A stretch of DNA of 64,000 nucleotides from Parietaria judaica (Eukaryota > Streptophyta > Magnoliopsida > Rosales > Urticaceae). The notes beneath the pieces are model-generated. The model ran no database searches. It saw only the letters and a program-made list of their open reading frames with translations, and was not told where the DNA came from. A program made the translations under genes and the position numbers. The stretch lies in the NCBI GenBank assembly GCA_954871525.1, contig OX940868.1:17107056-17171055 (forward strand). The letters run 5' to 3'. Positions 36,634-48,183 of this stretch are shown in pieces (the first letter of the stretch is position 1; each line of letters begins with the position of its first letter).

Positions 36634-38120
36634 ATTTGAATGTACTACTCAATAGATATTAAGATGAAAATTCTGCAAGATCAGATAAAATTAATAGATT
36701 GTTGGCAAAAAAAAACATGTGCTAATTTTTTTTTTTTTGAATTTAGTCACGTTGGGAGTAATATGCTACATTTAATTTATCGATATATTTATTATTTTTA
36801 ATACATTTTCGGGAGGATTTTCTTTGGTAAAATAGTTTTTATATTTCTCTAAGCATACATATCTCTTAATATTCCAGGTATGGACATGTTCAAAGAACCT
36901 TGAAACCTCATTATAAGTGTATATATATGTAATATGTATACATTTATGTAATAAATATGAGAGCTATGATATTGAGTTGATATATTTCTCCTTTCTTTTT
37001 CTAAGAACAGGAACACGTTTGTTTTGGTGGCATAGATAATTCCTTTTATGTGCAAGAGATTAGCACTCTTTATTCAAGGATGGCCGACCAATGCCGAATC
37101 TAACACGATTAAAATTTAAAGCCATCCATGAATGAATGATATAAATTATATATAAACTAGTCCCAAAATGTTGCACTCTCTCAATTTCTTACATAGCGAG
37201 TTTGGCTACTCAAATTGTTAACTCAATAATATATAGAAGTGAGGAAAAAAGGATAATTTTATATTGAAATTACAATTTCAATATTTCCTAATTAATAATA
37301 AATCTCAATATCAAGTAGTAAACCGCTAATTTTAGTAGCCTATTTTGATTCTGATTTATCGAAATCGGTAATTCCGAAGTTTGTGAAATCGGAGGTTACA
37401 CATATCATAGTGTTTTTATTTAGTCATTAAAGAAAATTCAGAGGAAGAAAAATGGCTCAAGGAACTTGACCTTGACATGATTATCAAGTGATGCAATCCT
37501 TGATTAAGACAAAAGAATAATAAACATAATAAATAAAAATTAGGCAAAGAAGAAACAATAGAGATGTCATCACACATGATACAAGAAATAATATTACTAT
37601 TAGGAGCACATAACAAGGAGGGTGTCTCATTTAATTGTAAACTAATTAATGTGACACAAATAATGGAATAGGTAATGCCACATACAACTAAGATGGAATA
37701 AATTATGCGTTATACAAGGAAAAAAATATATTGAGTTGATCACTAATAATGAATCAAGCAAAGGGTTTGATTAAAATAAGGGGTCTCGTATAAATAATCA
37801 ATAAATATCCCTCTCCACCCTGAAAAAAAATTTAATTAAATTAATAATTTTAAAAATAAGATCATGAAAATGAAAGGAAATAAAAAGGAAAGAAGGAGGT
37901 GGGTTCCTTGCACCCAACGCATCTAGCTTCGGGCTGAGGCTCGGAGCTTGGCTCGGTTGTGGACTTTGAGCGGATAAGAACGACCTCTTTCTCACACTCA
38001 AAAACACTAAATTAAACAAATTAAATAAAGAATAGTTAGCACAAATACCCTTTAACTTTTGTAGTTGATCGTTACGTCTCATGAATTTTATTTTCCTTAA
38101 AAAATAACCCTAAATCTTTT
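36634..38120. other. AT-rich intergenic stretch
   Basis: No gene recognised. Short minus-strand frames (36849, 37416, 37798) lack domains. Confidence 0.5.
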
Positions 38121-38128
38121 AAATATAG

Positions 38129-38311
38129 CAAGGTATTAAATTTCTCGAATATCCATCGGCATGCCCATCGAAAATCTTTTTTCGAGGATATGCGAAACGA
38201 TATATCCATCGGCATATCCATCGATTTACCTATGAGATACCAATCGACAAGCGATATATCCGTAAAATGAAAAGTGCGAAACGACATCGGCAAGCGGTAT
38301 TTAAAACCTTG
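38129..38311. mobile_element. hAT-like MITE (CAWGGT family, copy 2), 183 bp
   Basis: Ends caaggtattaaatttc and, reversed, caaggttttaaatacc. A perfect 8-bp duplication AAATATAG lies at 38121-38128 and 38312-38319. The interior repeats ccatcggcat and gcgaaacga motifs. Confidence 0.85.
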
Positions 38312-38849
38312 AAATATAGTAGCATATTATTCTGTACGTGCTGTAAAATAATAAAATTTGTAAGCTATACCGAACACGTGATCTAGCTGAAGTTGTTTTA
38401 CTCTATTTTTTATGAGACTTGTCTTAACAATATTATTAAAATTAAAGATTTGGGTAATAGTCTATTATTGTTATGCAAATATTTAAGAAAAAAATATATA
38501 TTGTCATATATATTTTTTTGTTCTTACAACATGCAAAGAACATTACAAATAGAACTTCTATTAATATCGTTAAGATCAAACAAAATTATTTTACCATCAA
38601 GATAATTAATACATTGATAAATAAATCAATTATATTTAGTAAAAACAGGATCATACAAAGTATTAATTCAACGAAAATTCTATGTATATTATTTCTTGAA
38701 AGAATATAAGACGTTAATGTCAAAAACTAAAATTGAGGCACCAAAATGCAAAAACACACCAAATTAAGGGGCGCTAGTGTATGTCGATAGTCGATTACTC
38801 TTAATTTCTTAAATAAGAACCGAAATAAAAATAAAATAAATAAATAAAA

Positions 38850-38924
38850 ATGAAGAATAAAAGGTCTCTTTCCTTCTCTCTCTCTCTCTTAACGCCATAT
38901 ACCACTCCCTACAAGAGCCCATAA
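38850..38924 (+). other. possible upstream ORF before the PLATZ gene
   Basis: An ATG opens 24 codons ending at TAA, within the CT-rich stretch that probably forms the 5' leader. It counts only if the transcript starts upstream of 38850, which I cannot determine. Confidence 0.25.
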
Positions 38925-39133
38925 TCTTCTTCACCGCCTCCACTTCTTCTGAAAAAACCCAAAAAACATCTCTTTCTTTCCCTCTAGAACCCTCACTCTC
39001 TCTCTCTCTCTCCACCATTGATACCCAAACTCGAGCTCTGCCTCTCTTCTTCACCCCCTCGGTCAAGCTGGCGATCGACAACAAGGACGCCTCCACTCTC
39101 GTCCGCGAAATCAAGCCCAAGAGCAGAAGAATC

Positions 39134-40533
39134 ATGGTACTTTTTCCCCCTCCTTTCAAGAATCGGTCTTCTGTTTCTTTTTCTTCTGTTTTCTGTTTTC
39201 TGATTGAAACCCGGGTTTGTTTTTGCTTGTTGCAGGGTCCCGAGGAGATCGAGGAGTCGATGAACACGGGCACGAAGGAGGGCGCGACTCGGTGGCCGCC
39301 GTGGCTGAAGCCGCTGCTCCGCGAGAGCTTCTTCGTGCAATGCAAACTCCACGCGGACTCGCACAAGAGCGAGTGCAACATGTACTGCCTGGACTGCATG
39401 AACGGCGCGCTCTGCTCGCTCTGCCTCCACTACCACAAGGACCACCGCGCCATTCAGGTCAGGTCCCTTGCGAGCTTTCTCTCGGGAAAACAACACTCCC
39501 CTGTTTCAAAGAATCAGTTTTTCTGAGAATGGTTTCTGGGATTTGCAGATTCGGAGGTCGTCGTACCACGACGTGATCAGGGTGTCGGAGATTCAGAAGG
39601 TGCTGGACATCGCGGGGGTGCAGACGTACATCATCAACAGCGCGAGGGTGGTGTTCCTGAACGAGAGGCCGCAGCCCCGGCCCGGCAAGGGCGTCACCAA
39701 CACCTGCGAGGTCTGCGATCGCAGCCTCCTTGACTCCTTCCGCTTCTGCTCCCTCGGCTGCAAGGTACTACTAATTCAATGCCAGACACTTATGGTGTTT
39801 CCTTGATGCTCTCTTTTGCTTGTTTGTTCGTCGAACGAGTTGACTTTTCTTTTCTCTCATTGTGAGCAATTAGGTTAGGTAGCTGAAATGTTGGACTTTT
39901 GAAACTCACTCTTCTTTTCTTTTCCTTCTCCATTCTCTCTCTGAATTTTCCCGGGAAACAAACAGGGTTGAGACATTGGGGTTTCTATCTGAAAATCGTA
40001 ATAGAATACATGTTTCTTGAAATGGGTCGAAAATCGAAATGTGTTCACAATCTAGTTGCAGATTAGGGTTTTTCTTGCTGCATTTTCCCGGAAACAAACA
40101 GAGTTGAAATGTTTAGGTTTGCTCGGTCAACTTTTTTTTTTCTTTCTTTCTCTCACCATTATTCATGTGTGTTTCTTTTACTCTCTCAGAATTGGTCCAA
40201 ATTTGTTGATGAACCCCAAATTAAGTACTGTATTGAATTGTGGCATTGTCCAGTTCTAACATTCTTCGCTCCATTGCTGATATGCAGATCGTCGGGACCT
40301 CGAAGAATTTCGACGTCAAGAAAAAGCGGACGCCGATAATGGCGTCGGATTCCGACGAAGAGTCGTACAGCAGCAGCAGCCACGGCCATATCCGGGCGAA
40401 GAGCAATCACATGAAGGTGCAGAGCTTCACGCCGTCGACCCCGCCTCCGACGTCCGTCAGCTACCGGACGGCCAAGCGGCGGAAGGGGATCCCGCACCGG
40501 GCGCCCATGGGAGGACTGATCATAGAATACTAG
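39134..40533 (+). CDS. PLATZ zinc-binding protein, four exons
   Basis: Coding exons 39134-39136, 39236-39457, 39549-39764 and 40288-40533 join in phase to 687 nt, 228 residues. All introns are GT-AG. The start codon is alone on its exon. PLATZ proteins are plant-specific zinc-dependent DNA-binding proteins that bind A/T-rich DNA and usually repress transcription; some affect RNA polymerase III and seed or stress traits. Seen here: WPPWLKPLL at 21-29; zinc-ligand cluster C37, H40, C48, C52, C55, C61, C64, H68 and H71; the family block [20 protein letters not shown] (76-95); [11 protein letters not shown]; a second cysteine cluster C128, C131, C142 and C146; a serine-rich stretch; SFTPSTPPP; and a basic KRRKGIPHR near the C-terminus. 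Length is normal and nothing is broken. A CT-rich 5' leader lies at about 38870-39015. Confidence 0.93.
39942..40110. repeat. imperfect duplication in PLATZ intron 3
   Basis: ttttcccgggaaacaaacag near 39945 and ttttcccggaaacaaacaga near 40083 are followed by gttgaratg-type sequence, about 138 bp apart. The last intron (523 bp) is the longest of the gene. Confidence 0.6.
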
Positions 40534-41040
40534 CTGAAAAAAAGACCCGCCTCCGCCCACGACTGCGTCTGTTAATTACCCTAATGCCACTGCCTATACG
40601 AAACTAGGTTTTATTTTATAATGCCACTCCCCTGCTCCGATGCCCCGAGCTTTTCCTCTCCCGCAAGCCGGTCTCGGAAAAAAAAAAAAGTCTCTAGCAA
40701 TGTACATAGAGGCCAATTAGAAAAAAAAAAGGTTGATAAAATAAAGGACAGTATAGACCAAGACCAAGTGGGTTTTTATAATTACCATAATAATTAATAA
40801 TTATAGAAGAAAGGTCTCTTAGAGTGATTATACATAAGTTTTGGGTTCCATAAAATGTATATACTTTTTTTTTTAATCTTATATATGTAGATAAACATGA
40901 AATGTATTAAGGGATTTGATATAAATATAATGATATGTAGATTGTATGTATTTTGTTTTGTGTATTATTTGCTTGTATATTATATTGTATTCAATACGTA
41001 TGTCTAAATTTAGAAAGCAGTTGACTAGAGGCGGTGAACT
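40534..41040 (+). other. 3' flank of the PLATZ gene
   Basis: Probable 3' UTR, then AT-rich DNA. No second gene is seen. A 74-codon frame at 40946-41170 has no protein features. Confidence 0.4.
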
Positions 41041-41043
41041 ACG

Positions 41044-41103
41044 CACGTGTGGGTCCCGTGGCGGCTGTCACGTGTGGGTTGGGTCAGACATGGCGGACAC
41101 GTG
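41044..41103. promoter_or_regulatory. cluster of three CACGTG (G-box/ABRE-type) sites
   Basis: CACGTG at 41044-41049, 41069-41074 and 41098-41103, each followed by TG or TC, in a 60-bp patch more GC-rich than its surroundings. Such clusters are bound by bZIP and bHLH factors. It lies about 510 bp after the PLATZ stop, with no gene start recognised nearby. Confidence 0.45.
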
Positions 41104-41170
41104 TCGCGATATGGTTAGCTTCAGTATGCTACCCGCCCTTTCTATATGCATTAAAATAAAGGTCAGATGA

Positions 41171-42470
41171 TATGAGAGTCGGTTTCTCTGCAAAAGATAG
41201 GGTTTGGTGGGACCGTTGGATGTTCGTCGTGTGCAAGTTTTTGACCGTCCGATGAAAGGAATCTTTTTGATAAGCGTAACGAAAGCGTTAGAAGATTAGT
41301 GCATGATATTTCCGAATATAATGGGATTATAGTGTGGCTTGGTATTTCTCCATATATGTTTGAGGATTTTTTGACCTAACTTATGAGATTCTTTTCTTTC
41401 TTGCGAATCAATTTTCGAAAAATATATTTACTGAATAATTAGAGAAATGGCAATGAGTGAAAAAAAAATGCCAAATATTTGATAATAAGGAGTTGCTACG
41501 TGAAAGTCAACTTGACGTTACGTAACATTAACTAACGGAGATATGTTCTTTTTTAATGAGAAAAACAGTCTAACTTTCTTTAGGCAATATTAAGTATTAT
41601 TGTTGTTATTTTTTTTATTTTTTTAATATATATTTAGGATCTTTACCCTTATTTGATGAAATATTGAGTCTTTTTCTTTTTACATCAAATATAGTTTGAT
41701 GTAAAAGAGGCGAACTTACGATAGAGTCATAAAGTGCGTACTTAGGGCCCGTCTCTCGTATATGATTTATTTGAAAATTTAAAAGTACGTGAATTTAAAA
41801 GTACGTCTATAGGGCAAATTTAACATCCCCGAAGCTAAAAATTTGAAAAATATATCTAGAGATTTGAAGAAGAAAAAATCGGAGGCAATGGCTCTGTTTT
41901 AATTGTTTTGTGTCCGTCATCGACAAATTGTTTTAAGAAAGTGGCAATAAATAAATATTGTTTTTGCTAATTCTAGTTTCGTCCTAAATTATACCGTGGT
42001 ATGCAAATACATAGAAATTAAATTTCAAGGAACAAAATCTCGTAAGTCGTAACATAATAGAAGTTTATTTACCTTCCAATGATTGGTGCACATAAATTAT
42101 ATTGCTTAGCTATATAGGGTAGGCACGTGCAATTAGGGCTAATAACTAGGTTATTATTGAAGGAATCTTTCTTTATTTAGCTGAGACCAGCTTAAATATT
42201 GCAAATGCATGTACATTCTATTACTTAGTTTTATTTAAGTTATTGCTCTTAGATTTAATTTCTCTTTTAGGATATGATAATTTAGGCATATTTCGACGTA
42301 TTAAAATCACTGTCGAATAATTTATTCCGTAAAGCACCTTGTGACTAAAACGTATAATAACGATTACAAAATAAAAAATCTCAAAGGTTACAATTTTATT
42401 TCTTTCCTTTAGCAAACAATTCCTAAACTGCTTCTTTCTGTTATTTTTAATTGTAATGGCATATTTATAA
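41171..42470. other. AT-rich spacer
   Basis: No gene or element recognised. Confidence 0.5.
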
Positions 42471-42602
42471 AGGAAATTATACGAAATATTTATTTTGTGT
42501 CAATTTTTTTTAAAAATTACCCATTGTCTGTGTAAAAAACTACCCATAATGGGTAGTTTTTTAAAAGGTGTGCACAAAATAGGTATTTCGTTAATTAACC
42601 CT
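42471..42602. repeat. small foldback element
   Basis: Arms aattatacgaaatatttatt and (reversed) aattaacgaaatacctattt flank an inner hairpin aaaaaactacccataatggg. About 130 bp. No target duplication confirmed. Confidence 0.5.
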
Positions 42603-44140
42603 TATTATAATAGATAAACGGTGATAAAAATTTGAATATATTGAATATCGATTATGGAAAGAGTCTAGATTTTATGAATTAATTTATTTTATTGTTATGC
42701 CAATTAAGCATTTCCTTGTCAAATTGAGGAAAGAGGGTGAAACTCGCATTCAAACGCTGGTGAAGCACATAAAAAAAAATTAGTGAAGAGAAAAAAGTAC
42801 TATAAAAATTATTTAAACGTGAAGAAAGATAAAAAAAATGTTGAAGTAAGGATCAAAAGCACTATACTTTAAATTAGTTTAATTATTTATTTAGCTTTTG
42901 CTTACTTGACTAATTATTTTAGTAAGAATATTTATTAATATTTATATAAATATCATATTAAGAGTACGCGTCTTTTGTGGAGCCTAGACGGCTTGGCCTT
43001 TACATTAAGGTCATGAATTTATATTTCTGTATTAGGATATGCATTATTCGGACGTTCTGAATTTAATCCTAATAAAATTCTCGTAAAAATGAATGAAATT
43101 ATAATAGAGTAAATGCTAAGTCCTAGCCGAATTTATCACTGTGTGTAACACTTTGCTATTTATTATTTATTAAAATCTGTTGGCATAAAATTATTTTTTA
43201 ATGTGTACAATGAACTCCTTGTTTCACACGTGCCCTTTCCTTTTTATCCCTTCGACTGATATTTATTGTAAAAATGTATCCATATAAAGTATTAATGCAT
43301 TCATTTTTGGTCCCACTTTAGGTTCCTTTCACATCTTTTCTTCTTCACGATTGCAAATTTACCAGCCACGTTTTTTGACCAAACTTATAACCTTTTTCTC
43401 TATCTTTCTATTTACTATTATTCATATTAATTTGCGACAAACAATGAGACAAGCGTGCCATTGCCATAAGAAGAACGTGACACATCACACCTCTAAATCA
43501 TAGGGAAATATATTTACGTATCATCTGCATTTATGTATAATTTTGGAATAAATTTCTTTGAAGATATTGTGTAAATTCTTTACATTTTTTACATAAATGT
43601 ATTCACGCATGATGCGTGTATATATATATATATATTATAATATATATATATATATATTATGAATGGTAGAAGCACGTATAAGTATAACGAGTGCTAAATG
43701 ATTTTAAAGATCTGATATAACGTACAATTTTTTATTTAAGATAATTAAAATATAATTTTTAAATATAATAATAATGTCTGTTAAATGTCATTTGATAATA
43801 AATATGCATATATCTGACTATTTGTAAATTTAAACTTATTTTTAAATCTACTTATTGATAACATTTTGATATTTTTTAAGTAGATGATATATTTTTATAA
43901 AATATATAATTCATATAAACTGAAATAATTAAACGGTATAAAAAATATTTAAAGTGCACTTTATCCGTATATTATTGATTTTGAAAGTACATAATAAAAG
44001 CAAAATACCTAATAAAAATGTAGGAAAAGAAATGAAAAAGAAAAGAGAAGAATACACGCGTCGAATGTGTTGGAGGTCAAGTTGATGAGTAATCATTGTG
44101 AAGCTTCGAAGGAGTCGCTTAGATTCTCACACGTGTGAAC
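42603..44140. other. AT-rich intergenic stretch
   Basis: No gene recognised; palindromic (TA)n tract at 43619-43661. Confidence 0.5.
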
Positions 44141-44152
44141 ATTGGACGCAAC

Positions 44153-44438
44153 CAGAGGTGCACATTTCCGTCGCCAAACTGCACCGCGACTCGTCGCGGT
44201 GGATTCCGGCGCGTCGCGACGCGTCGCGACTCCGAGCTTCCGGTCGCGACGAGTCGCGACTCCCCCGTTCTCTCTCTCCCTCCCGCGCTCTCTCTCTCTC
44301 TCCGTCTCACACAACACTCTCTCCCGCTCTCTCGCGACTCGCCGCGACGCCACACGCCGCGACGCGTCGCGACGCCATCATCTCGCGGCGTCGGCGACCG
44401 AGTCGCGACGTGCCGCGGCGGTCGAATGTGCACCTCTA
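44153..44438. mobile_element. hAT MITE (GTCGCGAC family), 286 bp
   Basis: Starts CAGAGGTGCACATT and ends AATGTGCACCTCTA. A perfect 8-bp duplication GACGCAAC lies at 44145-44152 and 44439-44446. Packed with cgtcgcgac and gagtcgcgac motifs shared with the autonomous element at 52579-56844, plus a CT-rich middle. The overlapping open frames on both strands come from its base composition. Confidence 0.88.
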
Positions 44439-44446
44439 GACGCAAC

Positions 44447-46090
44447 CCAACATTCTTGTTCACTTCCTATGCCTTGTGCTACCTTTCGAAACTTGGCAAT
44501 TCCATGTCCCTACTTGTGAAAATGCCTTTTTGTTTGTTTTTTTAATCGAATATATTTAAATATTACACTAAACTCGAATTTTAGATTATTGAAAGTTTAC
44601 AATTAGCTTAATTAGCCCTAATCATAAATAGAGCCATGCTAATGCTAATTGCTAATGATGTAGAATTGTACATCATATTCATAATATGATATCAATAACA
44701 ATGTAAAATTAAATAAAATTGGGGTCTTTTTAATGCGTTGTAGATAAGATAGTTAGTTACAAGCTCATGAAAAAGTTGTGAAGTTGATACATAAATTTAT
44801 TTCGATAGAGATAGTTGTAGAGTGTAAGAAATGAGAAAATTGAACATTTACAATATATATATATATATATAATAAGTGATTAGAAGAAAGAAAATAGTTG
44901 CATTTTATGAAGGAAAAAAAATATATATAAAAAATTGAGATGTTTGTCAAATTCCATTTCCAATTCATTTCGTACATGTAGTAAAAAAATTTATTTTTAT
45001 TTTTCCTAAACATACGAACTCGTTTCTTTGTGAAGATAATCTCTAAAAAAATGAAATATTTGCGACCAAAATATTTAAAGTATATATTAATGTAGCTACG
45101 TATTCTATTTTTGTCATGGAGTAGTTTTCACTAGTGTGACTAACTTAAATATTTAAATTTTTATTTTGATATTTTTATGAATATATACCGCGATAAAAAA
45201 AATTAAAATAATTATATGCCGGAACTTTCACGCAACTTATGAATATTTTTACGGCAAATATTGAAAACAAAATTTATAGAAACAAAGATCATAAATTGAC
45301 AATCTCGTTAGATTTTCTCTAAAGATATTGTCCTTATCATATTCTTGCATATTTTTTTTCACTATTACATAATAGTATGTGACGGCCTTAAAACTAACGT
45401 TTTCATGTTTATATGAATTCCTTTTTCTCTATTTGCTATCTCACCCACTCAAAGAGAGAGATCCATCCGAGTCATGAATTCCAAGTGATGGAGATGGTTT
45501 TGGCATCTTTAGCATATGTTGATAACACATAGGTCGGAGAAAAATGTGTTGTCTATAATATATGCTTAATCAAAAGAAGTAACTTATTTGTTTTGGACCA
45601 TATTTTTCTTGCCTTTAATTACGACCAAAAATAACTCACATGGGTGTATTGCATGCTTATGGTCACACAAGATTTTGAAGGTAATTTATGTTTGTCTCAA
45701 GGTTTAGGTAATATTATCATCATAGCTTAAGAAGATGAAGGGAAAAAAAGCACCCAACTTTAACATAATGCTTCATGGAGCTCCGACTTCATGACTAATG
45801 CGGTAAATACGGGGATCCGGAATTTTGAGCGCATATTTTTATTTAACAGAATGGACTTTGAAATAAATTTTTAATATTATATTATGAACATGTTAATGGC
45901 GCGTTATAGATTGTACATATTATAGTGAAATTTCATAAATGTTAATAGGGACATACGGTATTCCATATTTACATTTTTTGTAATAGTACGAATCTATATT
46001 TTTCACAGCTGAAGTTCCTAAGATTTCACATGCATCTCAATTGATTTAATATATTTTTTAATGTTATTATGTCTTGAGCAAGTGTCAATT
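44447..46090. other. AT-rich intergenic stretch
   Basis: No gene or element recognised. Confidence 0.5.
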
Positions 46091-46102
46091 TTATAATCCT
46101 TA

Positions 46103-47059
46103 GGGTAAACTGCGGCTAATGTACCTAATATTTGTTTTCGACGGATTATGTACATTTATTTTTGACGGCTAATGTACCCAAACTTTATCCCATAAGATTT
46201 TTTCGTGTTTTCCATCACTTGACCGTCAGCGAAAGATATATACACTATTCGTATTTTTGACATAACTCACTCAATTTTTTGTCCAAATTTTATGCACGGC
46301 CTACGGTTGGAAAGATAAGAGATGATCTAAAACTTTGGTGTTTAAGTTTTTTATTTTTTTTTCATTATTCCAAAATTTTAATTACAACGTAAAACTGGAC
46401 ATAATTAGTTTAATACACATTTTTGTTTCGAGCAAATTATAATATACTTAATTATTTTTATGATGAAATATTAAACCACAAAGTTGTAAATAAATCTTTT
46501 ATCTTTGCAACGGTAGTTTATTTATAAATTTTAGACAAAAAAAATAGTGAGTTATGCCAAAAATATGAAAGATGTGATGTGAAAAAAGCTTTCCTATTTT
46601 TTGTATAACTTACTCATTATTTGTCCAAAAATTTATAAATAAACTACAGATGAAAATATAAAATATATATCATTTTAGTTTGAGGTTTATCAGAAAAAAA
46701 TCATTACGTATATTAAAATTTGCTCGAAATAAATATTTTGTATTAAACTAATGTTCAGTTTTACGTTGTAACTGAAATTTTGTATTTTAAAAAAATATTT
46801 TTTACAAAACTTAAAACACCAAAGTTGTAGATCTATCTCTTATCTTTCCAACCGTAGGTTATGCATAAAATTTGGACAAAAAATGAGTGAGTTTTGTCAA
46901 AAATACAAAAAGTGTATATATCACTCGCTAACGGTCAAGTGACGGAAAACACGAAAAATTTAACAGAATAAAGTTTGGGTACATCAGCCGTCGAAACTAA
47001 ACATTGGGTACATAATCCGCAGAAAAACAAACATTAGGTACATTAGCCGCAGTTTAGCC
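46103..47059. mobile_element. 957-bp nearly complete palindrome, Mutator-like
   Basis: Left end GGGTAAACTGCGGCTAATGT, right end its near complement. Flanks TAATCCTTA (46094-46102) and TAATCTTTA (47060-47068) are a 9-bp duplication with one mismatch. The two ~470-bp arms are inverted copies, and each arm again contains an inverted pair. The unit cttatctttccaaccgtagg with its neighbours therefore occurs four times in alternating orientation (about 46250-46345, 46480-46570, 46590-46690, 46805-46905). No ORF. Confidence 0.8.
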
Positions 47060-47449
47060 TAATCTTTAAATACTTTTCTTTTCTCTTTTTTTTTTTAACT
47101 AAAAGTTCTGAAATTTTGAAGAGAATTAAAATATTTGAATCGATAACTTTAGCCGTGAAAAATTACACCATCACAATTTTTTTCACCATAATTAAGTTAA
47201 TTTTTAATGGTGCGAATACAAGCAGAAGTGCTCCTGAGTTGATTCTCTTTTGTCAAGGCCCTAAGCTAAGTTAATTTTTAGACCCTTAAAATATTTAAAA
47301 ATATTTTTATATATTTAATGAAATATAAATTGATGAATATTCAAGCCCTCACATTTTAAGGTTCCGCCGACTTTGTTCACTTAAGGCAAGTCTAGATGCA
47401 AAATAAGGGTCGCTACTCACGAGTCACGACCCTGGCAAGAAGAACCAAG

Positions 47450-48183
47450 GTGGCGTTTGGTTATGTGGTTTGGGAAACCAGTTTTCCAATTTGGTTTGGA
47501 AAATCAGTCTGAGAGTTAAGTCTACCAAACCAGTTTGGAAGTTTGGTTTTCGAAGCACTGTTTGGTTAGTATTTTGTTAATTTGTGGTTAAATTTAAATG
47601 AAAAAATGCAATAAAACACAATTTATGTTACTAAAAAGAAAGTATGTTTTATTTAAAAGTAATATATATTAATATTATGTCTAAAAAATATTTTTCATAA
47701 AATAAAAATTATTCATATTTCTTGACTCTAATCACATATGTTTAAATAATATAATATATAGTAGTAAATATTCCGTTTCAAGAGTTTATATCATTGTAAT
47801 TAAGTTAGTAGTTAAAAATTTATATATTTTAAGTATATATATTATAGTAATCTCATTAAATTTATAATTATACATAAAAATGATTTTAATAATATATCAT
47901 ATAAGTTAATTTCATAGTTAATATCTTATTATAAATAATATAATAATATTTTAGAATCATAATATATTATTATTGTTTTATTTTGTACGATTGAGTTGAA
48001 GACTAAAGACAGAAAACAACTTCAAGTCGTTTTCTGTTTTCCTTCATTAAAGTTTCAGTGGTCTGCGAGACCGAACTCAAAAAACAGAGATAACTGGCAA
48101 CCAAACGTGGTCTGCAAAACCTATATGATACTATTTGAAACCAAAACTAGAAACTGGTCTCGGAAACCATAACCAAACGCCAC
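47450..48183. mobile_element. GTGGCGTTTGGTT MITE, copy B
   Basis: Starts GTGGCGTTTGGTTATGTGG and ends CCATAACCAAACGCCAC, a clean inverted terminal pair. Its body matches copy A (31593-32332). 734 bp, non-coding. Flanks ccaag and tcaag are suggestive but not convincing. Confidence 0.78.

Noticed and set aside
38809..39496. Long minus-strand frames opposite the PLATZ gene (196 and 167 codons)
   Set aside because: They mirror CT-rich leader and GC-rich PLATZ exons; the plus-strand gene explains the openness.
44093..44545. Five overlapping frames of 86-136 codons on both strands
   Set aside because: Produced by the GC-rich, stop-poor motif array of a 286-bp MITE; none has protein features.
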